Shown in pieces: positions 26,356 through 34,195 of a DNA stretch of 64,000 nt (positions within the stretch are counted from its first letter, which is position 1; every line of letters begins with the position of its first letter). The notes below the pieces were generated by a model, which made no database searches, was not told where the DNA came from, and saw only the letters and a program-made list of their open reading frames with translations. This DNA is from Azophilus sp965247035. Lineage in GTDB: Bacteria; Pseudomonadota; Gammaproteobacteria; Pseudomonadales; Azotimanducaceae. The stretch is from positions 558,001 through 622,000 of the forward strand of contig CBDFGJ010000003.1 in the NCBI GenBank assembly GCA_965247035.1, read 5' to 3'. Both the position numbers and the translations under genes were made by a program.

Positions 26356-27828
26356 GTGGACCGCACCCTCACCAACTTCATCCGGGCCTTGCGCAACGCC
26401 GAGGTGCGCATTTCCACGGCGGAGACCTTGGATGCCTTCAGCACGGTGGAGTTGGTCGGCTACCGCGACCGAGCCTTCCTGAAACGCTCGCTATCTCTCG
26501 CGCTGCCCAAAACCATTGGCGAGAAGGAGACGTTCGACGCCTGCTTCGATCAGTTTTTCGCCTTCGAGGACATATCCGGCGAGCGCAGCTCGGAGGGCGA
26601 AGGGCAACTCGACGCAGCTGCCGGCAATGGCGAAGGCGGCGGCGTAGAGGGTGGGCAAAGCCCGGCGAACGCCGCCGGCAAAGATAAGCGCAAAAAGCGC
26701 AAGGGCATCTTCTATATGGACGAGCCGGACGAGCCCGATCTAGGCCCCGGCGCGATGAGCGCACCCGTCTCCGACCTAGGCATCCTGCTGATGCAGGACT
26801 CCAAGGTTGAACTCTCCATGGTGGTGGCCGCCGCCGGGGAGACTGTGGACGTGCGGCAGATTCAGGTGTTCACCCAAAGGGGCCTCTATACGCGGCGCGT
26901 CATGGACGAAATGGGCCTAGTCGAACTCAACCGGGAAATAACCTCTCTAGGCGAAGCGGCTGCCATGGCTGATCGACGCTTAGCGCAGGAGTTGCGTCGC
27001 CGCCGGGAATGGCTGCGCGAACAAGTGCGCGACTACGTGGAGCGGCAATTTCTGCTGCACGCGGACGCCACCGGCAAGCGCCTGCGCGAGGAGCTGTTGC
27101 GCCGGGTCAAGCTCTCCAATGTGGAGCAACGCAACTTCCGTCTGCTCCAGGAGATCGTTTACAAGATGGCCAAACGGCTGGCCACCATGCACTCCCGGCG
27201 CAAAAAGGTGTTCAAGAAGGGGCGGCTTCATGTCGCCCGCACCTTGCGCCACAACATGGCCTACGATGGCGCCATCTTCGACCTGCGCTGGAAGTCCGTG
27301 AAGATCGATCGGCCCCGGGTCTTCGCCATCTGCGACGTCTCCGGCTCGGTCGCCAACTACGCCCGCTTCATGCTGATGTTCCTATATAGCTTGGAGGAGG
27401 TGATGCCTAGGGTGCGCTCGTTCGCGTTTTCCTCGGACTTGGGGGAAGTGACGGAATTGTTTGAGCGCAACGGAATCGAAGACGCCATAGCCAAGACCCT
27501 GCGTGATTACGCCGGCGGCTCCACGGATTACGGCCAAGCCTTCGCCGACTTCAGGCGTCTATGCCTTGATGACATAGACAAGCGCACCACCATCATCATC
27601 CTTGGCGATGGCCGCAACAACTACGGCGACCCTCGCGCCGATCTGCTCAAGGAGCTGTACGACCGCGCCAAACGGATCATTTGGCTGAACCCGGAAGCGC
27701 GCCACGCTTGGACCTTGGGCGACGCCGAGATGCGCCGATACGGTGCCTATTGCCATCAGGCGGAGGAATGCAACTCCCTTGAGCACCTTGACCGCGTTCT
27801 GGGCAACCTACTGCAAACGGCGCAATGA
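26356..27828 (+). CDS. VWA-domain protein (CoxE-like)
   Basis: A 490-residue cytoplasmic protein with an N-terminal helical region, an acidic/glycine-rich linker and a basic KDKRKKRKG stretch (about residues 108-118), and a C-terminal von Willebrand A domain. The MIDAS motif is CDVSGSV (DxSxS) at about residue 328, with TDYGQ as the MIDAS Thr loop and ILGDGRNN as the third element. CoxE-type proteins pair with MoxR ATPases and position Mg-dependent chaperone complexes. A GTG start is used. Its stop overlaps the oppA start as ATGA (27825-27828), which couples it directly to the transporter genes. Confidence 0.88.
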   Translation: MDRTLTNFIRALRNAEVRISTAETLDAFSTVELVGYRDRAFLKRSLSLALPKTIGEKETFDACFDQFFAFEDISGERSSEGEGQLDAAAGNGEGGGVEGGQSPANAAGKDKRKKRKGIFYMDEPDEPDLGPGAMSAPVSDLGILLMQDSKVELSMVVAAAGETVDVRQIQVFTQRGLYTRRVMDEMGLVELNREITSLGEAAAMADRRLAQELRRRREWLREQVRDYVERQFLLHADATGKRLREELLRRVKLSNVEQRNFRLLQEIVYKMAKRLATMHSRRKKVFKKGRLHVARTLRHNMAYDGAIFDLRWKSVKIDRPRVFAICDVSGSVANYARFMLMFLYSLEEVMPRVRSFAFSSDLGEVTELFERNGIEDAIAKTLRDYAGGSTDYGQAFADFRRLCLDDIDKRTTIIILGDGRNNYGDPRADLLKELYDRAKRIIWLNPEARHAWTLGDAEMRRYGAYCHQAEECNSLEHLDRVLGNLLQTAQ

Positions 27829-29534
27829 AGATGGCCACCGCGTCACCGAATTTCGAGACCAATTTCAATCGTTCGGCAGCGAGGCAACTCGGTCTTTTCA
27901 CTCTGCTCGCCCTAGCCGGATTCGCCGTGCTGATGTGGGGACTCAACCTGCTGGCGAACCTGACCGCCACAGCCGGCGGGGCCAACACCGCAGTGGACGC
28001 TGCCAACAAGGCCATCACCGTCATGTTGCGGGACGAACCGCCCCAGTTGGACAGCACGAGATCCACGGATCAGATCAGCGGTATCGTGCTGGGGCATGTG
28101 ATGGAGGGCTTGTTGCGCTATGACGAGCGCAACGAGATCGCCCCAGGCATGGCCGAGGACTGGCGCATTGACCAATCCGGCGCCACATTCTGGCTGCGGC
28201 CAAATGCCCGTTGGAGCGATGGCGAGCCGGTCACCGCCCATGACTTCGTGTTCGCTTGGCGCTTGGTCCTTGACCCGGAAAACGCCTCTGAGTACGCCTT
28301 CATACTCTATCCGGTCAAGAACGCGGAAGCCGTTAACCAGGGGCTGCTGCCGCTGTCCGAACTAGGGGTGCGGGCCCTTGATGAGCACAGGCTTGAAGTC
28401 GATTTTGAACGCCCGGTGGCCTTCTTTGACAAGCTGACCGCCTTTTCCACCTTCCTGCCCGTGCGCGAGGACTTCCATCGCGCCACCGAAGGTGCCTATG
28501 GGGCCGACGCGGATCAATTGCTCTACAACGGCCCCTTCCTGATCTCCAGTTGGGTGCATGGGCAATCCCTAGAGATGAAGCGCAATCCCCATTACTGGAA
28601 TCAGGAGCGCATACGGCTTGACCGCATCAACGTGGGCTACATTACATCGGACGCCAACACCAGCCTCAACCTGTTCAAGGACGATAAGGTCGTGTTGACC
28701 AGCCTGACCGCCGAGAACCTGTCAAACGCCCTTGAGCAACGCTGGCACATCGAGCGGTTCATGGATGGGTCCGTGTTTTTTTTGGATTTCAACCACCGGC
28801 CCGAGCGCCTGACGCGCAACCTGAACCTGCGCAAAGCGTTGCTTTTGGCCCAAGATCCCAACGAACTAGTTTACAAGGTCATCAAGCTGCCCGGATACCT
28901 GCCCGGTGAATCCCTCTTTCCCACCTTCCTGAACGGTGTGCATGGCAAGTTCCGTGACGAGTATCCGGCCCTGGTTCATCGCCTGAACATCGAAGCCGCC
29001 CGTGTCCACTTGGCTCTGGCCCGGCAGGAGCTTGGGCTTGATGAAATTCCGCCATTGACGTTGTTGACCGGCGACAACCCGACATCCAACATTCAGAGCG
29101 AGTATTTCCAAGCCGTTTATAAGAAGAACCTAGGCTTGGACATCAAGATCGACCGGCAGATCTTCAAGCAGCGGCTGGCCAAGATGACCTCCGGCGAATT
29201 CGACTTGGTGCTGGCCGGTTGGGGGCCGGACTACAACGATCCCCTCACCTACGGCGACCTGTTCGCCTCTTGGAACCTCAACAATCGAGGCCTCTACAAC
29301 AACCCGCAGTACGATAGGCAGGTGCGCATTGCGCAGAATGCCATGGATACGCAAACGCGCATGGAGGCATTCGCGGAAATGCAGCGCATCATCCATGAGG
29401 ACGTCGTGATCATTCCGAACTACGAACGTGGCGTCGCCTACGTCACCCATCCCCAAATCCGGGGCATTGTGCGCCGGGTGATCGGCGCGGACACGGATTA
29501 CACCTCAGCCTGGATCGAGGCGAACGGGAACTGA
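27825..29534 (+). CDS. oppA: oligopeptide ABC transporter, substrate-binding protein
   Basis: A 569-residue SBP_bac_5 family protein. The N-terminus has an uncleaved-looking hydrophobic helix (LGLFTLLALAGFAVLMWGL) and no lipobox Cys, so the protein is probably anchored in the membrane rather than free. Family motifs include RDEPPQLDSTRSTD, GLLRYDERNEIAPGMAEDW, PVTAHDFVFAWRLVLDP, KRNPHYWN and GWGPDYNDPLTYGDLF. The set ending in GWGPDYNDP is closest to OppA/DppA-type peptide binders. It overlaps the VWA gene by ATGA and is followed by oppB after one base. Confidence 0.93.
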   Translation: MKMATASPNFETNFNRSAARQLGLFTLLALAGFAVLMWGLNLLANLTATAGGANTAVDAANKAITVMLRDEPPQLDSTRSTDQISGIVLGHVMEGLLRYDERNEIAPGMAEDWRIDQSGATFWLRPNARWSDGEPVTAHDFVFAWRLVLDPENASEYAFILYPVKNAEAVNQGLLPLSELGVRALDEHRLEVDFERPVAFFDKLTAFSTFLPVREDFHRATEGAYGADADQLLYNGPFLISSWVHGQSLEMKRNPHYWNQERIRLDRINVGYITSDANTSLNLFKDDKVVLTSLTAENLSNALEQRWHIERFMDGSVFFLDFNHRPERLTRNLNLRKALLLAQDPNELVYKVIKLPGYLPGESLFPTFLNGVHGKFRDEYPALVHRLNIEAARVHLALARQELGLDEIPPLTLLTGDNPTSNIQSEYFQAVYKKNLGLDIKIDRQIFKQRLAKMTSGEFDLVLAGWGPDYNDPLTYGDLFASWNLNNRGLYNNPQYDRQVRIAQNAMDTQTRMEAFAEMQRIIHEDVVIIPNYERGVAYVTHPQIRGIVRRVIGADTDYTSAWIEANGN

Positions 29535-29535
29535 G

Positions 29536-30468
29536 ATGCTGCGCTATGCCTTAAAGCGTCTGTTGCAAGGGATCATCACCGTATTCTTCATCGCCACCGC
29601 GACCTTTTTCGCCATGCACAGCGTGCCCGGAGACCCGTTGGCCAACGACAAGGCGGTGACGGAGAGAATTCGCGCCAATCTGGAAGTCAAGTATGGGCTG
29701 GACCAACCGCTCATGACCCAGTACGGCATCTACATGGGCAATCTGCTCAAAGGGGATTTCGGCATTTCCTACACCCAAGAGAACCGGCGGGTGAACGACA
29801 TCATTCGGGAGCACTTCCCGGTATCGGCCACCCTAGGCGTTCTGGCGGTGGTCTTCGCCGGCCTTGGCGGCGTGCTCTGGGGCGCGCTGACCGCCCTGTT
29901 CCGCAATCGACTGCCGGACCTCATCATCATGCTGCTGGTGATTTTGGGCATATCGGTGCCGAGCTTTGTCTTCGCTGCCTTGGCGCAGTTGGCCCTGGTC
30001 AATTTGAACGACTGGCTCGATTTCTCCCTGCTGCCGGTTGCCGGCTGGGGCACCGTGGGCCACATGCTGGCGCCCTCTCTAGTGCTCGGCCTCGGCACCA
30101 TGGCCTACCTCACTCGCCTGATGCGCTCGTCCATGCTTGAGATTGTCAATGCCGATTTTGTGCGCACCGCTAAATCGAAGGGTCTGCCATCCACTCGCAT
30201 CTTCACCCACCATCAACTGCGCAACGCCATCCTGCCGGTCATCACGGTATTGGGTCCGTCCATCGCCGCCATCACCACCGGCGGCTTTGTGGTGGAAATA
30301 CTGTTCGCCATTCCCGGCCTCGGCCGCTATTTTGTGCAGGCGGTGCAGCAACTCGACTACACGGTCATCATGGGTACAACGGTGTTTTACGGTGCTTTTC
30401 TCGTGTTCATGGTGATCGTGGTGGACCTGCTCTACGGCTTCATCGACCCCCGCGTGCGGTTGGCGTAA
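29536..30468 (+). CDS. oppB: oligopeptide ABC transporter permease
   Basis: A 310-residue inner-membrane permease of the binding-protein-dependent type with about six helices. The N-terminal MLRYALKRLLQGIITVFF and the PGDPL segment are characteristic of OppB/DppB. The cytoplasmic EAA loop is represented by FVRTAKSKGLPSTRIFTHH. Length is normal. It starts directly after oppA and ends three bases before oppC. Confidence 0.95.
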   Translation: MLRYALKRLLQGIITVFFIATATFFAMHSVPGDPLANDKAVTERIRANLEVKYGLDQPLMTQYGIYMGNLLKGDFGISYTQENRRVNDIIREHFPVSATLGVLAVVFAGLGGVLWGALTALFRNRLPDLIIMLLVILGISVPSFVFAALAQLALVNLNDWLDFSLLPVAGWGTVGHMLAPSLVLGLGTMAYLTRLMRSSMLEIVNADFVRTAKSKGLPSTRIFTHHQLRNAILPVITVLGPSIAAITTGGFVVEILFAIPGLGRYFVQAVQQLDYTVIMGTTVFYGAFLVFMVIVVDLLYGFIDPRVRLA

Positions 30469-30470
30469 GC

Positions 30471-31841
30471 ATGGCCGAAGCCCAGTTTTCAGCGGAGGAC
30501 TTTGCGCCGGCGCCGCCATCAATCCAAGCGCCAGCCATCTCCCGACCCTCCCTGTCCTATTGGCAGGATGCTGGGCTTCGCCTGCGCCGCAACCGGCGGG
30601 CGATGTTCTCCTTCTATTTGGTGCTCGGCCTGCTCGCCTTCACCCTGCTCGGCCCCCTGGTCTGGAACATCGATCCCGCGCAGCAGGACCTCAATCAGAT
30701 CAGCCAGCCGCCGGGGGCTGACCGCAGCGCCAGAATCGTAGGGCCCTACGTTCCTTGGGATGGTGCCGGCCCTGCCCCCGTTTCGGGCTTGCGCTTGGTG
30801 GAAGCGGCCAACACCCAGTCCGTGCGCCTGGTCTGGGCACCCTTGGACCAAGCTGCCGGCTATCGGTTGTACCGCAACATCTATCCCGTGGGGGAAGAGC
30901 GCGCTTTCGGCTTGCCGTTGTTCGAAGCGGGCGTCAACTCCGCTCGCCGCTTTGAAGATCGGTTGGGCCTAAAGTCCCAAACCTACTTCTACACAGTGGT
31001 GGCCTTGGACGAACGAGGGCGTCTGACGAACGCCTTCGCTAGCCTTGAGGTCAGGGTGGAGCAGGTCGCCACCCTGAAGGAGGCCGCAGCGCTTGGTCTG
31101 GTTAGCGCGCAAGCGACTCTGGCGGTGGGCGATGAAATCAAGCTGCGAGTGCATCCGCTTGGCACCGACTACCTCGGGCGGGACATGTTGGCACGGCTTA
31201 TGGCGGGGGCTAGGGTGTCGCTGTTCATCGGCATCATCGCTCCCCTGTTGTTCATCGTCTTTGGCGTCGCTTACGGGGCCGTGGCCGGCTTTTTCGGCGG
31301 CTGGATCGATCAGGCGCTGATGCGCTTTTCCGATTTTGTTGTCGCCTTGCCGTTCCTGCTGTTCATGATTCTCATACGGGTGGTCTCAGGCGTGCAGCCG
31401 GGGGAGTCTGGCATTGTGCCCATGGTGTTGGCCATGGTGCTGTTGAGTTGGCCGGCGGCGGCGCGGCTGGTGCGTGGGCAGATACTGCAAATTCGCGAGG
31501 AAGGCTACATCAGCGCCGCACGCCTGCTCGGCGGCCGCTCCCACTACCTAGTGCTGCGGCACATGCTCCCCAACACCCTAGGCGTCATCTTAGTGACCAT
31601 CACCTTCGCCGTGCCGACGGCGATCTTCACCGAGGCATTTCTCTCCTTCATCGGCATGGGAGTGGCTCCGCCCACGGCTTCCTGGGGCAGCATGTGCAAC
31701 GAAGGCATCAAGACCATGCTGACCTATCCCCATGAACTGATCTTCCCGGCGCTTTTCATCAGCATCACCGTGCTGGCTTTCAACCTCTTGGGCGATGGGC
31801 TGCGGGACGCCCTTGATGCGCGCATGAGGAATGTCGAATGA
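30471..31841 (+). CDS. oppC: OppC permease with an inserted fibronectin-III-like periplasmic domain
   Basis: A 456-residue OppC, about 150 residues longer than usual. Residues 1-65 hold the cytoplasmic start (WQDAGLRLRRNRRAMFSFYL) and the first helix. At about 229 the normal OppC pattern resumes: HPLGTDYLGRDMLARLM, GARVSLFIG, the EAA loop EEGYISAARLLGGRSHYLVL and the ending LGDGLRDALDARM. Between them, about residues 103-197 look like one Fn3 beta-sandwich: PVSGLRLVEA, the core Trp in SVRLVWAPL, the Tyr in AGYRLYRN, and TYFYTVVALDERG followed by SLEVRVEQV. The insert lies in the first periplasmic loop, where the binding protein docks. Normal OppC has only a short loop there. Confidence 0.92.
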   Translation: MAEAQFSAEDFAPAPPSIQAPAISRPSLSYWQDAGLRLRRNRRAMFSFYLVLGLLAFTLLGPLVWNIDPAQQDLNQISQPPGADRSARIVGPYVPWDGAGPAPVSGLRLVEAANTQSVRLVWAPLDQAAGYRLYRNIYPVGEERAFGLPLFEAGVNSARRFEDRLGLKSQTYFYTVVALDERGRLTNAFASLEVRVEQVATLKEAAALGLVSAQATLAVGDEIKLRVHPLGTDYLGRDMLARLMAGARVSLFIGIIAPLLFIVFGVAYGAVAGFFGGWIDQALMRFSDFVVALPFLLFMILIRVVSGVQPGESGIVPMVLAMVLLSWPAAARLVRGQILQIREEGYISAARLLGGRSHYLVLRHMLPNTLGVILVTITFAVPTAIFTEAFLSFIGMGVAPPTASWGSMCNEGIKTMLTYPHELIFPALFISITVLAFNLLGDGLRDALDARMRNVE

Positions 31842-32863
31842 ACCCGTTGTTGACGGTTGAGGACTTGGCGGTGGAGTTCGACACCTATGGCGGCGTCGTC
31901 AAGGCCGTGCGAGGGGTCAGTTTCTCCGTGCATTCCGGCGCCACCCTAGCCATTGTGGGCGAGTCCGGATGCGGCAAATCGGTCACGGTGCAAAGCATGA
32001 TGGGGCTTATCCCCATGCCTCCCGGACGCATCACCGCCGGCTCCGCCCGGCTGCGCGGACGTGAGATCCTAGGCCGCCCGGAAGTCGACGGCCAAGACAT
32101 TCGAGGAGACACCATCGGCATGATCTTCCAAGATCCGATGACATCCCTGAACCCGACCATGAACATCGGCGATCAGATCGCCGAGACCTTGCAGGTTCAT
32201 CGCCGCCAATCCCACGCCAAAGCAGTTGCCCGCGCTGTGGAGCTGCTGGAGATGGTGCGCATTCCCGAGCCAGGTCAGCGGGCCAAGCAGTATCCGTTTG
32301 AGTTTTCCGGCGGCATGCTGCAACGGGCCATGATCGCCATGGCCATCGCCTGTGAACCGGCGATACTGATTGCGGATGAACCCACCACCGCCTTGGACGT
32401 GACCATTCAGTCGCAGATTCTGGACCTGCTGCGCGAGCTGCAGCGAGATGTGGGCATGGCTATCATCCTCATCACGCATGATCTTGGCGTGGTCGCCCGC
32501 ATGGCTGATGAGGTGGCGGTGATGTATGCGGGCCGGATTGTCGAGCACGGCGCTTGCGAGGTGGTGTTTGAGGCGTCTGGCCATCCTTACACCTTGGGCC
32601 TGAAAGCGGCCATGCCAAGCCGGAATTCGCATCGCGGCGTCCCCTTGCTGCCCATCGGCGGCAGCCCGCCCGATCTGTTCAACCCGCCTTCAGGCTGCGC
32701 CTACCGTCCGCGCTGCCCATTCGCCATGCGCATCTGCCAGAGCAATGATCCTCCGCCCTTCAGGCTAGCCCAAGCGCATGTCTCTAGTTGCTGGCTGCAG
32801 CATGGGGGCACTGGTCAAGCCGAACAGCTTGCGGCGGCCGTGGCGCAGGGGTTGGCGCGATGA
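31838..32863 (+). CDS. oppD: oligopeptide ABC transporter ATPase
   Basis: A 341-residue ABC ATPase. Walker A is GESGCGKS, the Q loop IFQDPMTSLNP, the signature FSGGMLQRAMIAMA (GGM in place of the common GGMRQR pattern), and Walker B ILIADEPTTALD. The C-terminal oligo_HPY extension with Cys residues (CAYRPRCPFAMRIC) is the iron-sulfur-type Cys cluster seen in OppD/DppD. ATGA overlaps with oppC and oppF at both ends. Confidence 0.95.
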   Translation: MNPLLTVEDLAVEFDTYGGVVKAVRGVSFSVHSGATLAIVGESGCGKSVTVQSMMGLIPMPPGRITAGSARLRGREILGRPEVDGQDIRGDTIGMIFQDPMTSLNPTMNIGDQIAETLQVHRRQSHAKAVARAVELLEMVRIPEPGQRAKQYPFEFSGGMLQRAMIAMAIACEPAILIADEPTTALDVTIQSQILDLLRELQRDVGMAIILITHDLGVVARMADEVAVMYAGRIVEHGACEVVFEASGHPYTLGLKAAMPSRNSHRGVPLLPIGGSPPDLFNPPSGCAYRPRCPFAMRICQSNDPPPFRLAQAHVSSCWLQHGGTGQAEQLAAAVAQGLAR

Positions 32864-33822
32864 CCGCGCTGATGCAAGCGTTGCATCTGACCCGGCACTT
32901 TGATTTAGACCGCGGCCGCCGCGTTCACGCTGTGGATGATCTTAGTCTCGCCATTGAGGAGCGAGAGATCGTTGGTTTGGTTGGGGAAAGCGGTTCCGGC
33001 AAATCCACCTTCGGTAAGACGTTGGTTGGCCTGCATGACAAAACCGCCGGCAAGGTTGTCTTTAAGGGCGAGGAGTTGCCAAGCCGCTATCGTCAACAGG
33101 ACTTTCGACGTTATGCGCCGCGTATGCAGATGATCTTTCAAGACCCGTACTCCTCCCTGAACCCGCGCATGACCGTAGGCGAAATCGTCGGCGAAGGGTT
33201 GAAGCTGCATTCGCGGCTTAGCGGCCAGGCGATTCGTGACCAAACGGCCGAATGGTTGGTGCGCGTGGGGCTGGATTCAGAGCACCTGTCCCGTTACCCG
33301 CACGAGTTCTCCGGTGGCCAGCGCCAACGCATCGGCATTGCCCGCGCACTGATTCTTGAACCCGAATTCGTGGTTTGCGATGAGCCGATCTCCGCCCTTG
33401 ACGTGTCCGTACAGGCGCAGGTGATCAATCTGCTCGACGACCTCAAGACATCGCTCGGCTTGACCCTACTGTTCATCGCCCACGACCTTTCCATGGTGCG
33501 TTACGTCAGCGACCGCATGGCGGTCATGTACTTGGGTTCCTTGGTGGAAGTGGGGCAGGCGGATGAGCTGTACTTCAACCCGCAACACCCCTACACCCAA
33601 GTGCTGGTCAGCGCTAACCCGGAACCTGACCCCAAGACTGAACGCACCCGCGCCCACGCCGCCATCCAAGGCGAGATTCCCTCGCCAGTGAACGTACCTG
33701 CCGGTTGCCGCTTCGCCAATCGCTGCCCCAAGGTCATGGCGGAATGCCGGCAACACACGCCAAAATTGATCAGGCTACGGGACTTGAACGAGCGCGAGGT
33801 TGCCTGCCACCTGTTCGCATAG
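32860..33822 (+). CDS. oppF: oligopeptide ABC transporter ATPase
   Basis: A 320-residue ATPase partner of OppD. Walker A is GESGSGKS, the Q loop IFQDPYSSLNPRMTVGEI, the signature FSGGQRQRIGIARAL, Walker B FVVCDEPISALDVS, and the C-terminal oligo_HPY segment GCRFANRCPKVMAEC. The frame is open from 32788, but the ATG at 32860 overlapping the oppD stop is the clear start. It is the last gene of the seven-gene series. Confidence 0.95.
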   Translation: MTALMQALHLTRHFDLDRGRRVHAVDDLSLAIEEREIVGLVGESGSGKSTFGKTLVGLHDKTAGKVVFKGEELPSRYRQQDFRRYAPRMQMIFQDPYSSLNPRMTVGEIVGEGLKLHSRLSGQAIRDQTAEWLVRVGLDSEHLSRYPHEFSGGQRQRIGIARALILEPEFVVCDEPISALDVSVQAQVINLLDDLKTSLGLTLLFIAHDLSMVRYVSDRMAVMYLGSLVEVGQADELYFNPQHPYTQVLVSANPEPDPKTERTRAHAAIQGEIPSPVNVPAGCRFANRCPKVMAECRQHTPKLIRLRDLNEREVACHLFA

Positions 33823-33885
33823 CCTTGCATGGAACCTAATGTTCCTTGCCATGACTATTGCCTGTCGCCCTTCTTTGGCAACATC

Positions 33886-34095
33886 AACCCGCCGATGACG
33901 CCCTGCCTTAAGACTGTTGCGAAATCCCGGCTGACCTTCAAGGCGACGACCATGAGTCTGCTGAAAACGGTCATAAGCAGATCCAGCCCAAACCCGCCGA
34001 TGACGCCCTGCCTTAAGACTGTTGCGAAATCCCGGCTGACCTTCAAGGCGACGACCATGAGTCTGCTGAAAACGGTCATAAGCAGATCCAGCCCA
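33886..34095. repeat. exact tandem duplication, two 105-bp units (family R2)
   Basis: Units 33886-33990 and 33991-34095 appear identical base for base, each beginning AACCCGCCGATGACG and ending AGATCCAGCCCA. Because 105 is divisible by three, a plus-strand open frame (33829-34302) runs through both units and repeats 35 residues, but it has no recognisable start context or family. The unit contains the CTGTTGCGAAAT and AAGGCGACGACCATGA elements shared, in the opposite orientation, with 10640-10860 and 42870-43205. Confidence 0.85.
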
Positions 34096-34152
34096 ATTCG
34101 CACCCGTCTCGCCTTAGGATCAGCTTTAGCCCCACGTGATAGTGCGGCGGAA

Positions 34153-34179
34153 GGGCCTCATCAATCACAGATGATGCCC
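34153..34179. terminator. candidate bidirectional terminator between convergent oppF and TonB receptor 3
   Basis: GGGC-C-TCATC, loop AATCACA, GATGA-T-GCCC forms a ten-pair stem with one mismatch, flanked by GAA on the left and CTCCTT on the right. It lies 17 bases from the stop codon of the minus-strand receptor. The missing long T-run keeps this tentative. Confidence 0.4.
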
Positions 34180-34195
34180 CTCCTTGCGGCCAGTT

